A stretch of DNA of 64,000 nucleotides, from assembly GCF_018141445.1 (NCBI RefSeq), contig NZ_CP058649.1, forward strand, positions 1,941,001 through 2,005,000, given 5' to 3'. How positions within the stretch are numbered: position 1 is the stretch's first letter; each line of letters begins with the position of its first letter. This DNA is from Vallitalea pronyensis. GTDB taxonomy: Bacteria > Bacillota > Clostridia > Lachnospirales > Vallitaleaceae. This document shows positions 1 to 8,301 of this stretch, one piece after another. Under the pieces are notes generated by a model, which was given only the letters and a program-made list of their open reading frames with translations, did not search any database and was not told the origin of the DNA. Position numbers and translations under genes: made by a program.

Positions 1-1
1 G

Positions 2-2311
2 CACAACACAAAAGCACCCCTCTATTGTGTCAATACCATCCAAGCAGACCATAACAAGAAACATATTCTTGTAGGGGGGATTGACAGAACCATTTATAAG
101 CTATCTCATGATGGGGCCGTGTTGGATACTTTTGAGAGTGAAACAGGCATCATCAGACATCTTGAAACGGCGGATATGTATGGTACAGGAAAGGAATACC
201 TGGTAGCGGTAACCACTGTAACGGATAACAGTACTACCCATGCATTAATGTTGGATGTGGATACCATGCAAGCTGAATGGACCATTTCACTTAACGCCAT
301 TAAAAAGGATAAATACATAGGGCGTATGGTGTTGGCAGATATCAATAAGGATGGTCAATGTGAAATCCTTCTGCCTCACAGCCGAAAAGTGACACCAGGT
401 CAATATATAATCCTTAACTGTCATGGTGACTATATCAAGTCATCTACCAGTTCAGATGAGGTGGTAAAACGAGATTACAGAATGAATTTCCTTTCTCATA
501 TTAAAATGTCTTCCATGGGTGAGGAATATATACTGGGGCTTAATCAACATCAAATCATTGTCAATGATCTTGATGGCAATCTTAAGGCCGTTTATTCCGG
601 ACCTGCATCCTTTGCAGGGGGCGCATTTGACCCTGAGACCAACACCTATTACATGGCCAGTGAAACCTCAGGTGGTGATGCCATATATGCCATGCGGTTG
701 GATCATAATCAATGGGGAGAAGCTTTTGAAAACATGGAACTCACTGGACGGATTAAGGATGTACAACGTAACATAGAAAAAATTGACCGTCAGTTGGAGA
801 GTTTTGTGAAGCCATCCTATCAAGATACCATTTCCAGCGGCATCCACATAGCTCTACTGGATGTACCCCCAGAGCTGGATGAAATGACCCCTAATGATGC
901 CATTCAATTTGCTGATTTTTCTGCTTCATGGCAAGAAGATTATGACCGTTCTGGGTTATCTCCTTATTGGCAGACCCATAAGGATAAACGAAAAACCTAT
1001 GATAAATCCGCTGAAGAATTAATCGCATTAGCGGCCGAATGGGAAGCCAAGGGACAGGATTTTTCCATGTGGGCAGGTCACGGATCAGACCCGTTTTATA
1101 TGCAGCTATCCACCTTGGAAGGTATCTTAAAAGCGGCTCCTAATCATTGTAAAATGTTTATATATTCGGAGCTATCCATTAAAAATGAGCACATGGCTTA
1201 TGCCATCAACAACCAGTTAGTGCCTTTGGCAGAACTGTGTCAAACTTATGGGTCCGCTAAAATCTTCTTGAGGTTTAAGGGCACATTCTGGAATGGACAG
1301 TACTACGATGAGGCGTGGGCACCTCTCTTTGATGAAAAATATAAAGATGTGGTCATACCGTCCATGGAAGAGACCAATTCAAGAACCCAAGAACTCAGTG
1401 TGGCTGGTAGAGTAGGTCTATGGATGACAGGAGCCTTTGATGATTGGGGCGGCAGGTTAATTGAGGATAATGCATCCTATGCACGACAATTTGAGTGGAG
1501 TGCTCAAAAAACCCAAAGCACCTATATACGGAATTTGGTTTATAATCTATCCCTTGGCGCCACATATTTTCAAAACGGCTTAGGTACAGGCAGAGACCAA
1601 TGCGAATTGGTGTATAAGCTGGTTGATAAAGGAGCCTTGATCGTACCAGAGAATGATCAGATATTGTCCATAGCACCTATCGCTTTAAGCATGACAACCC
1701 CTGATCCAGACTATATTAAACACAGCATTAATGGTCACAATATGATAGGCTTTGACCCCAATAATACGGAGAAATATGTTTTTGACCATATAGACCCTTA
1801 TTGGGCAGGTTATCCCATTGCGGAACATGATATTTCCAGATATGGTTATGGTGCTAGCAGTAGAATGCTTAATTTTCTACCCACAACACCTTATGGGTTC
1901 ATACCCATTATTTCGGATAACGCTGGTGATCATTCCTATTTTGATAACAAAATTGTCACCGATGGAAAATATTTTTACAACAACCTGGGTGAGAAGCAAT
2001 CCCCTGATGCGTATAAGGATACGGTACAGACCATGCTAAGCAACGCTAAGGATGCATTACCTGTGGTTGTTGAGGGAGATCAAGTAGCATGGACAGTCAT
2101 TCGTGTTGACAGTAAACATGTACGTGTTATTCTACTGGATGCAGGGTATACAACACCACGCAAACGTGAAGCGACGATAACTTTACAAAACTTAAAAGGT
2201 AAAAAATGTCAAGATATTCTAAGTGGGGAAGAACTTCAAATACAAAACAAAGAAATTAATGTAACCATTCCAGCAGGTGTATTTCGAATCATTGATATCA
2301 CCCATAAATAG
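2..2311 (+). CDS. Partial beta-propeller glycoside hydrolase, possibly lambda-carrageenase-like (GH150-like)
   Basis: The reading frame is open from the window edge, so the 5' end of the gene is missing; an internal GTG at 119 is not the true start. The visible N-terminal 250 or so residues look like blades of a beta-propeller, with repeated short beta-strand stretches and FG-GAP-like pieces such as ADINKDGQCEILLP. The remaining 500 residues are rich in aromatic residues and Asp/Glu (for example FSMWAGHGSDPF, SMEETNSRTQEL and AFDDWGGR) and read like a TIM-barrel-type hydrolase followed by a C-terminal beta domain. A propeller joined to such a domain is how I recall lambda-carrageenases (GH150), and the neighbouring sulfatases, GH110 and GH2 genes fit this. 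The family call is inference; that it is a sugar-active enzyme is more likely than not. A signal peptide cannot be judged because the start is missing. Confidence 0.5.
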   Translation, partial: HNTKAPLYCVNTIQADHNKKHILVGGIDRTIYKLSHDGAVLDTFESETGIIRHLETADMYGTGKEYLVAVTTVTDNSTTHALMLDVDTMQAEWTISLNAIKKDKYIGRMVLADINKDGQCEILLPHSRKVTPGQYIILNCHGDYIKSSTSSDEVVKRDYRMNFLSHIKMSSMGEEYILGLNQHQIIVNDLDGNLKAVYSGPASFAGGAFDPETNTYYMASETSGGDAIYAMRLDHNQWGEAFENMELTGRIKDVQRNIEKIDRQLESFVKPSYQDTISSGIHIALLDVPPELDEMTPNDAIQFADFSASWQEDYDRSGLSPYWQTHKDKRKTYDKSAEELIALAAEWEAKGQDFSMWAGHGSDPFYMQLSTLEGILKAAPNHCKMFIYSELSIKNEHMAYAINNQLVPLAELCQTYGSAKIFLRFKGTFWNGQYYDEAWAPLFDEKYKDVVIPSMEETNSRTQELSVAGRVGLWMTGAFDDWGGRLIEDNASYARQFEWSAQKTQSTYIRNLVYNLSLGATYFQNGLGTGRDQCELVYKLVDKGALIVPENDQILSIAPIALSMTTPDPDYIKHSINGHNMIGFDPNNTEKYVFDHIDPYWAGYPIAEHDISRYGYGASSRMLNFLPTTPYGFIPIISDNAGDHSYFDNKIVTDGKYFYNNLGEKQSPDAYKDTVQTMLSNAKDALPVVVEGDQVAWTVIRVDSKHVRVILLDAGYTTPRKREATITLQNLKGKKCQDILSGEELQIQNKEINVTIPAGVFRIIDITHK

Positions 2312-2347
2312 TATTTAGCGGATAGAAGGTTACTGCTCAGTACGTTA

Positions 2348-2395
2348 GGCTATCAGAAAATAAATAAACCATCTTAAACGTATTTTCTGATAGCC
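2348..2395. terminator. Bidirectional stem-loop terminator between convergent genes
   Basis: Perfect 15-bp inverted repeat (GGCTATCAGAAAATA paired with TATTTTCTGATAGCC) with an 18-base loop. It lies between the plus-strand hydrolase ending at 2311 and the minus-strand GH2 gene ending at 2407. The A/T-rich inner stem and convergent position suit a terminator used from both sides, although neither side has a long T run. Confidence 0.6.
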
Positions 2396-2406
2396 GTATA
2401 TTTACC

Positions 2407-4647
2407 TTACTTTACTTCAATCATCATTGTCTTATTAGGAAATGCTTCAACGGCAAATGTTAGCGTGAGGGTACCAGGCACACCATGGGTTTTTACCCAT
2501 AAGGCACGTTCACCTCCAATAAGGTTGAAAGCCTGTGGACCAATGATGCTGCCAGGACCGTCAATGGTCACATGGACGATACAATCCACAAAGGGGATAA
2601 GATTTCCATATTGGTCAACAGCTTTTAAGGTTACCCGTGTAGCATCCCAATCACCAGATGCAAGTTCAAGATCATCTGCTGCAATGTCAAGGTTGGTTAA
2701 GACAGGGTTACAAGCATATTGTCTTCGTATCACTTCTTTATCACGGACATAACCAATAAACAAACCATCGGACCAATTAGACCCCCATGTACCATCCAGT
2801 TTATCGATGATAATAGGTGGGTGGGGTACACCTGCATAGTCAGTAACAGCTGGGTAATATTCCCCTTTTTTTACACCGGCTATGTAGAAGTCAACCCTAT
2901 CGCAGTTGGTATAAATGGTTAATGGTGTAATACCCCCTCTTGAACGTTCGCCCATGGCATAACGTGTGACAGGCTCGAGGATAATTTTTTCAGAAGGTGC
3001 TATCTGACTGGCGTAAGCATAAGCAGCAAATTTGGGCAAACGGAACATGTCCATGACACCGTGGTAACAGATGCGATCACCGGCACCGAATTGATGGTGG
3101 GTGTTATAATCAAATGCACACCAGCCAATGCCACCTGATTGATGAGGGTCAAGGTGTACATGGTTGATCATGCGCATATGAAGCCGTGCATGGTGGTCCA
3201 GACGTTCTTCTTGATCAAACCGTTTTGTAGGATACATATGCCCGCCATATTCCGTAATTAAATAGGGCACTTGATAAGTAAGGCCTGTGGTTTCTTGTTG
3301 AGACCTAGCAATACGTGTATCCCCATTGCGACCATTGATAAAATCATTCATGGTAAAGACATCTTCTAAGAATTCGCTGTTTTCTCGTGCTCTTACACCA
3401 CCCGTTTGTCGTGTCTTATCCAATTGGTGGGCTATTGCATTGGTTCTTATATAGAAATCATGGTGGTCCACCGATTCATTAATACGTACGCCCCATAAGA
3501 TAATAGAGGGATGATGGCGGTCACGTATAATCATGTCGGACACATGCTGACAGGCTGTCTCTTGCCATTGAGCATCCCCAATGTGCTGCCAGCCAGGTAT
3601 CTCTTCAAAGACAAGAAGTCCAATTTCATCGCAGCGGTCTAAGAAATGGGTGGACTGAGGGTAGTGGGAAGTACGCACCGTATTCAACCCTAAATCAAAT
3701 TTCAAGATATCCGCATCTTTTTGCTGGACACGTTTTGGCATGGCATAACCAACATATGGAAAGGACTGGTGACGGTTTAACCCCATGATTGTCAAGGGCT
3801 TACCGTTAAGGAAAAAGCCTTCTGCTGTAAAAACAGCTGTTCGAAAACCTATAAGGGAGGTATAGGCATCCATGACAACGCCATCCATAATAATGGACAC
3901 CGTAACCGTGTATAAACAGGGCGTATGGATATCCCACAGCTGAATAGCTTTTAATCCTTTTAGTATCATGGTACAATCCAATGTTTCCAAGGAACCACAC
4001 ATGGATTCATAGGATGTCGCCAACTGCTTGCCGTCTCTTGTGGCAAGTGTCAACTGAAGGTCAAAAGTAACCTCTTTACCTGTTTTGTTAATAATGGCTA
4101 TATCCGTGTGCACTGCTTTTACAGGTTCTAATACATCTTGTGGTTTTGCGTAGATGGTATGGATATGTAAAGGCTCAACCACACGAAGGGAAACTTCTCG
4201 GTAAATGCCTCCAAACGTCAGGTAGTCTATGACAAATCCAAAAGGCGGTATGTCCTCCCGTTCTCTTGCATCAACCTGCACCGTTAACACGTTCTCTTCA
4301 TCAAAACGGATATGCTCCGTCATGTTTATACTAAAGGGTGTATAACCACCTTTGTGTTCACCTATACAGGTGCCATTTAAGTAGACCTTGGCATAGGTCA
4401 TAACCCCTTCAAAATCCAGGAAGATGATTTTTCCTTTGTCATCACTTGAAAGGGTAAAATGTTTTCGATAGCATGATACGAATTGGTAATCCTTTTCGTC
4501 AAAATAGTTATAAGGTAACACTTTATGGGTATGGGGCAGACAGACTTCTTCAAAGGATGCATCATTGAAAGCAGGTTCAATATAAGCTGGGGAGAAGTCA
4601 GCCATGTACTGCCATTGATCATTAAAAGCTTCAATTCTTCGTGGCAT
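2407..4647 (-). CDS. Glycoside hydrolase family 2, beta-galactosidase type
   Basis: 746 residues without a signal peptide, so cytoplasmic. Domain order is the GH2 sugar-binding (jelly roll) domain at about 1-160, an immunoglobulin-like domain at about 165-270, the TIM barrel at about 275-570 and C-terminal beta domains including a DUF4982-like stretch (IYTNCDRVDFYIAG). The predicted acid/base is E391 in LWGVRINES and the nucleophile E466 in LITEYGGHMYPT. The family removes non-reducing beta-linked galactose or glucuronic acid; beta-galactosidase is favoured by the sulfated-galactan context. The start is set by AAAGGAGTG eight bases upstream of ATG at 4647. The gene runs divergently from an AraC regulator and converges on the propeller hydrolase. 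The exact linkage specificity cannot be read from the sequence. Confidence 0.88.
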   Translation of the reverse strand: MPRRIEAFNDQWQYMADFSPAYIEPAFNDASFEEVCLPHTHKVLPYNYFDEKDYQFVSCYRKHFTLSSDDKGKIIFLDFEGVMTYAKVYLNGTCIGEHKGGYTPFSINMTEHIRFDEENVLTVQVDAREREDIPPFGFVIDYLTFGGIYREVSLRVVEPLHIHTIYAKPQDVLEPVKAVHTDIAIINKTGKEVTFDLQLTLATRDGKQLATSYESMCGSLETLDCTMILKGLKAIQLWDIHTPCLYTVTVSIIMDGVVMDAYTSLIGFRTAVFTAEGFFLNGKPLTIMGLNRHQSFPYVGYAMPKRVQQKDADILKFDLGLNTVRTSHYPQSTHFLDRCDEIGLLVFEEIPGWQHIGDAQWQETACQHVSDMIIRDRHHPSIILWGVRINESVDHHDFYIRTNAIAHQLDKTRQTGGVRARENSEFLEDVFTMNDFINGRNGDTRIARSQQETTGLTYQVPYLITEYGGHMYPTKRFDQEERLDHHARLHMRMINHVHLDPHQSGGIGWCAFDYNTHHQFGAGDRICYHGVMDMFRLPKFAAYAYASQIAPSEKIILEPVTRYAMGERSRGGITPLTIYTNCDRVDFYIAGVKKGEYYPAVTDYAGVPHPPIIIDKLDGTWGSNWSDGLFIGYVRDKEVIRRQYACNPVLTNLDIAADDLELASGDWDATRVTLKAVDQYGNLIPFVDCIVHVTIDGPGSIIGPQAFNLIGGERALWVKTHGVPGTLTLTFAVEAFPNKTMMIEVK

Positions 4648-4697
4648 GGTTTCACTCCTTTATCATCATATGAATTGGTATAATGGGTTGTAACTCT

Positions 4698-4727
4698 ATC
4701 ATAATCTAGTCATCACAAGGTTTTCAA
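4698..4727 (-). promoter_or_regulatory. Predicted sigma-A promoter for the minus-strand GH2 gene
   Basis: Read on the minus strand, TTGAAA (4727-4722) and TATGAT (4703-4698) are separated by 18 bases and lie about 50 bases upstream of the GH2 start. It shares the short divergent region with the AraC gene, so the regulator probably controls it. Confidence 0.55.
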
Positions 4728-4759
4728 TATAAAGATATGATACAATTATAAAGATATGA
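4728..4759 (+). repeat. Two 13-bp direct repeats in the GH2/AraC divergent region
   Basis: TATAAAGATATGA occurs at 4728-4740 and again at 4747-4759, a 19-base period. AraC-family regulators typically bind tandem direct repeats, so these are candidate half-sites for the adjacent regulator; they abut the -35 box of the divergent GH2 promoter. Confidence 0.45.
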
Positions 4760-4773
4760 AAGGCAGTGATCCC

Positions 4774-5607
4774 ATGGATAGCTTTTACCATCCTACTCAG
4801 CAAGAAAGGCTACATTTACCTTTTTATATTAAATGCATCGGTGGCTTTAACAACCAAGTCCCCATTCAACGTCAGAATGGTTATCCGGCTGATCAGTTGT
4901 TTTTTTGTTATGCAGGAAAGGGAAGGTTATCTATTGAAGGAAGAACCTATGACATTACGAAAAACATGCTGTACGCTATACCCATGCATATGCCTCATCA
5001 TTATCATGCTATGGAAGAACCATGGGGCATTGATTTTATAGCCTACCTAGGCAGTGGTGTAGAAGCCATACGACAGGCTTTTTCACTGGGTATGGCCAGT
5101 GTTTATGAGTTGAACGGCTTTAGTAAGCTAAGAGATGGTCTATTGGATCTCTATCGAATCGCCAAGTTCAGTGATGACCTATCCATCTATCAATCCTCTG
5201 CTAGACTGTATCAGCTGTTGGTAGATGTGAAAGAAGCTATAGACATGGACCAAATGAAACAGGAAGATTCCCTGAGCACGAAAAGAATCCATCACATTCT
5301 AGCCTATATAGCAACCCATTACAGCCATGATGTTACCTTGGATGATCTCGCTCAAGTGATACCTTGTTCACAACAGCTTGTTTGTCATCTTTTTCAAGAG
5401 GAGATGCACATGAGGCCCATTGCCTACTTGAATGAACTACGCATTCAGAAGGCAAAAGAATTATTACTTAATGATGGCAGGTTGTCCATTGCACATATTG
5501 CCAAGGAGGTAGGCTTTAACCATCATAGTTATTTTGGATGGTTGTTCAAAAAGAAAGTAGGGATGTCGCCTACCCGTTATAGAAAACAGAATACTTATAA
5601 CTTTTGA
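4774..5607 (+). CDS. AraC-family transcriptional regulator
   Basis: About 277 residues: an N-terminal cupin-type sugar-sensing domain (roughly residues 15-100, with PMHMPHHYHA like the AraC ligand-binding barrel) and a C-terminal double helix-turn-helix (roughly 175-275; DVTLDDLAQVIPCSQQLVCHLF and SIAHIAKEVGFNHHSYFGWLF, ending in the usual GMSPTRYRK). I prefer ATG 4774, which has AAAGG ten bases upstream; an in-frame ATG at 4756 would add six residues but has no ribosome binding site. The gene is divergent from the GH2 gene and just upstream of the flavoprotein and sulfatase genes, so it is a likely local activator responding to a galactan-derived sugar. The ligand is unknown. Confidence 0.9.
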   Translation: MDSFYHPTQQERLHLPFYIKCIGGFNNQVPIQRQNGYPADQLFFCYAGKGRLSIEGRTYDITKNMLYAIPMHMPHHYHAMEEPWGIDFIAYLGSGVEAIRQAFSLGMASVYELNGFSKLRDGLLDLYRIAKFSDDLSIYQSSARLYQLLVDVKEAIDMDQMKQEDSLSTKRIHHILAYIATHYSHDVTLDDLAQVIPCSQQLVCHLFQEEMHMRPIAYLNELRIQKAKELLLNDGRLSIAHIAKEVGFNHHSYFGWLFKKKVGMSPTRYRKQNTYNF

Positions 5608-5632
5608 AATTTTTCATTAGACGTGGTATATT
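5604..5632 (+). promoter_or_regulatory. Predicted sigma-A promoter for the flavoprotein gene
   Basis: TTGAAA at 5604-5609 and TATATT at 5627-5632 with a 17-base spacer, overlapping the AraC stop codon, about 75 bases upstream of the flavoprotein ATG. It may also serve the sulfatase gene downstream. Confidence 0.6.
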
Positions 5633-5705
5633 ATTCTTGTAGCTAATGGACATGATAACGTGACGCTTAAGTAGCTAAAAATAATAGTTTTTAGGAGGAT
5701 GAAAA

Positions 5706-6350
5706 ATGATTCTAGGTATTAGTGCAAGTCCAAGGAAAAATCGTATGATTCACCAAACGGTGGAAGCCATTGCGTCTGAATTGGGATCTACATATGATGT
5801 TGTTTCATTAGCAGGAAAAAGGATAAATGGATGTAATGGATGTACCCGATGTGCAGCAGATAATACATGTAAAGTGCAAGATGACTGGAATGCAATAGGT
5901 GAGAAGATGCGTCAAGCGGATATTATTATTTTTGGTGCCCCTAATTATTATGGTACAATCAATGCTTTAGGGCATGCATGCTTGGAACGTACATTTAGCT
6001 TCAGACATAACAGTGTTTTCTCACTCAAAGATAAAATAGGGATAACTGTGAGTACGTCCCGTTCAGCCACAGGCAATGACCCTGTTCGGGAAATGATTGA
6101 ACGGTTTATGAAATCCAATGAGATGAAGATTGTAGGACATGTGACAGTAGAAGGATATGGTCAATGTTATACCTGTGGCTATGGCCATAACTGCCAAGTA
6201 GGGAGTGTTGTAGCACGTCATGGTATATTGGAAACCATTGAAGAAAAACATTTGCCTTTAGAAGTCAGCGAACAGCCCAATGTGGCAAAACAAATCAAGG
6301 AACTTGTTGCACGTTTGAAAGAAAGAGAAGATAGCATGCATACTGCTTAA
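5706..6350 (+). CDS. Iron-sulfur flavoprotein (NADPH-dependent FMN reductase/flavodoxin-like fold)
   Basis: 214 residues. The N-terminus GISASPRKNRMIHQTVEAI is the FMN phosphate-binding loop of the flavodoxin-like FMN reductase family. Four cysteines, C43-x2-C46-x2-C49-x5-C55, match the compact cluster motif of archaeal/clostridial iron-sulfur flavoproteins (CX2CX2CX4-7C). Further cysteines lie in GQCYTCGYGHNC (around residues 150-165). It should be a soluble electron carrier or reductase. It has a strong ribosome binding site (TAGGAGG) and its own promoter. Its role in a polysaccharide locus is not obvious; supplying electrons to an anaerobic sulfatase-maturing radical SAM enzyme encoded elsewhere is one speculative possibility. 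Confidence 0.8.
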   Translation: MILGISASPRKNRMIHQTVEAIASELGSTYDVVSLAGKRINGCNGCTRCAADNTCKVQDDWNAIGEKMRQADIIIFGAPNYYGTINALGHACLERTFSFRHNSVFSLKDKIGITVSTSRSATGNDPVREMIERFMKSNEMKIVGHVTVEGYGQCYTCGYGHNCQVGSVVARHGILETIEEKHLPLEVSEQPNVAKQIKELVARLKEREDSMHTA

Positions 6351-6513
6351 AATAGGGTAGACACATGTCTGATTATGACAAAGATATGTCGTATAAAAGC
6401 ATTCACATTGGCGGCATCTCCTGATAAAATACCGGGTAAAACATGGATGATTTGGACCCTTCATCTAAAGCATATGTTCACATATGGATGAAGACACAGA
6501 AAGAAGTGAAAAC

Positions 6514-8001
6514 ATGGAAATATCAAAAAGACCTAATATTTTATTTGCGATTATGGATGATGCATCCCATATGGGAGCCTATGGCCATGGGTTTGTCCAT
6601 ACCCCTCATTTTGATTGGGTAGCTAAGGAAGGTGCACTCTTTCATCAGGCTTATACAACCAATCCCAAATGTGCCCCATCAAGAGCCAGTATCTGTACAG
6701 GCATGCATACATGGCAGTTAGAAGATGCCTGTTGTCATGTTGTGATTACTTTTCCAGAGAAATTTGCAACCTTTCCTGAATTGTTAGCGGATGCAGGTTA
6801 TCACGTAGGGTATACAGGGAAAGGCTGGGGTCCAGGTATCTGGCAGACGACACGAAAATGGAACCCAGCAGGACCTGCCTATAACGACAAAACATTAGTG
6901 CCACCTGAGAAGACCCACGTATCCAACTGTGATTATACAGAGAATTTTAGAGTGTTTCTTGATGAGAAAGAAGCAGACCAGCCCTTTTATTTCTGGTATG
7001 GCGGTTTTGAGCCTCATCGTCATTATGTTAAAGGTGAAGGCATACGCCATGGCAAAAAGCTGGAAGATATCCCATCCCTGCCACCTTATTGGCCTGATGA
7101 TCCTATTGTGAAAGAGGATCTCTTAGATTATGCCTATGAAATTGATTATTTTGATCAGCACCTTGGTCAAATATTAGCTATATTACGTGAAAGAAATGAG
7201 CTTGATAACACCATCATTGTTGTTACATCCGATAATGGCTGTCCATTCCCCCGGGTAAAAGGGCAGATGTATCAACAGGATTTTAACCTGCCCTTAGCTG
7301 TATGCTGGCCGAAATTAGGTAATGGAGGCAGGGAGATAGATGATTTTGTGAGTTTTACGGACTTTGCACCAACTTTCTTAGAAGCAGCTGGTGTGCCCAT
7401 GCACCAACAGTTTAGCGGGCAGAGCTTTTTGGACCTGATTGTATCAGAAGAATCCGGTACATTGGATAACAATCGGGTATATGTGACCATGGGTCGTGAG
7501 AACCACGACAGTGGGCGTGAAGGTGATGTAGGTTATCCTGTACGGTGTATTCGAAAAGACAAGTACCTGTATGTACGTAATTTTGAACCCGATAGATGGC
7601 CTGCAGGCAATCCAGAAACATTATTTGGTAACTGTGATGGATCCCCAACCAAAGACCTGATCATGGAGATGAAGGAACATGGAAACGATGTGTATTATCA
7701 GTTAGCCTTTGGTAAACGCCCTTTGGAAGAATTATTTGATGTAGCTACCGACCCAGAATGCATGCTCAATCTAGCAGATAATCCAGCTTACCATGAAATC
7801 AAAGCAGAGCTTTGGCAGACCTTAGAAACGTATCTACAAAAGACCAATGACCCAAGAATATTTGGTCACGGTGATATTTTTGACAGCTATGTGCTTGATA
7901 AGTACAGCAACGACAAAGGTTCTTGGCAAGCCTATGTAGAGGGAAGGTTTGAACTGCCCAACTACATGAATTGGAAGCGATTTATAATAGAGGAAGAGTA
8001 A
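6514..8001 (+). CDS. Sulfatase, family S1 (formylglycine type, motif CAPSR)
   Basis: 495 residues with no signal peptide. It opens with the alkaline-phosphatase-superfamily strand PNILFAIMDD, whose aspartates bind the metal. C53 in C-A-P-S-R is the cysteine converted to formylglycine, followed by ASICTGMH. A second metal site is VTSDNGCPF at about residue 240. The start at 6514 is preferred because it has an AGAAGTGA-like site and places the motif at the usual depth; an upstream ATG at 6484 lacks one. It should remove sulfate esters from a galactan oligosaccharide in the cytoplasm. It sits downstream of the iron-sulfur flavoprotein with a 163-base gap, and a structured element follows it. The position of the sulfate removed cannot be told. 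Confidence 0.9.
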   Translation: MEISKRPNILFAIMDDASHMGAYGHGFVHTPHFDWVAKEGALFHQAYTTNPKCAPSRASICTGMHTWQLEDACCHVVITFPEKFATFPELLADAGYHVGYTGKGWGPGIWQTTRKWNPAGPAYNDKTLVPPEKTHVSNCDYTENFRVFLDEKEADQPFYFWYGGFEPHRHYVKGEGIRHGKKLEDIPSLPPYWPDDPIVKEDLLDYAYEIDYFDQHLGQILAILRERNELDNTIIVVTSDNGCPFPRVKGQMYQQDFNLPLAVCWPKLGNGGREIDDFVSFTDFAPTFLEAAGVPMHQQFSGQSFLDLIVSEESGTLDNNRVYVTMGRENHDSGREGDVGYPVRCIRKDKYLYVRNFEPDRWPAGNPETLFGNCDGSPTKDLIMEMKEHGNDVYYQLAFGKRPLEELFDVATDPECMLNLADNPAYHEIKAELWQTLETYLQKTNDPRIFGHGDIFDSYVLDKYSNDKGSWQAYVEGRFELPNYMNWKRFIIEEE

Positions 8002-8029
8002 ACTGTCAAGCAAACTAACGTCAATATAG

Positions 8030-8161
8030 TAGGAAAATAAAAGAGGTTAAGCGAAAAGCGTAGCCACGGACGGCGAGACCCCTGTTCAAGCAACATGGAC
8101 ATGTTGCACTACTAAACATGGACGTTTAGGGGTCTGAAAAGCTTAACCTCTTATATTTTCC
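8030..8161 (+). repeat. Structured intergenic element, copy 1
   Basis: A 21-bp outer stem (left arm 8032-8052, right arm 8141-8161, 20 of 21 positions paired) encloses a second stem GACCCCT/AGGGGTC (8077-8083 with 8128-8134) and two hairpins: GCAACAT/ATGTTGC (8090-8107) and TAAAC/GTTTA (8113-8128). A small GCC...GGC hairpin lies at 8062-8074. Related elements occur at 57.7 and 60.3 kb. It lies downstream of a sulfatase gene in the same orientation. It may act as a terminator, a stable RNA or a mobile repeat. Confidence 0.6.
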
Positions 8162-8223
8162 GAGAACCTCTAGCCAACAAGATTGCTTATTTACAGTCCC
8201 ATCTTTTCCACAATCATAGTAAA

Positions 8224-8252
8224 TTGACTTTCATGTTGTTCACGTTTATACT
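8224..8252 (+). promoter_or_regulatory. Predicted sigma-A promoter for the membrane AraC sensor
   Basis: TTGACT at 8224-8229 and TATACT at 8247-8252 with a 17-base spacer, 49 bases before the start codon at 8302. It is a close match to consensus, suggesting a steady level of the sensor. Confidence 0.65.
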
Positions 8253-8301
8253 AATGCTATAGTGAGATTTAACAAACAAATAAATACGTTAGGGTGAGTT
8301 G

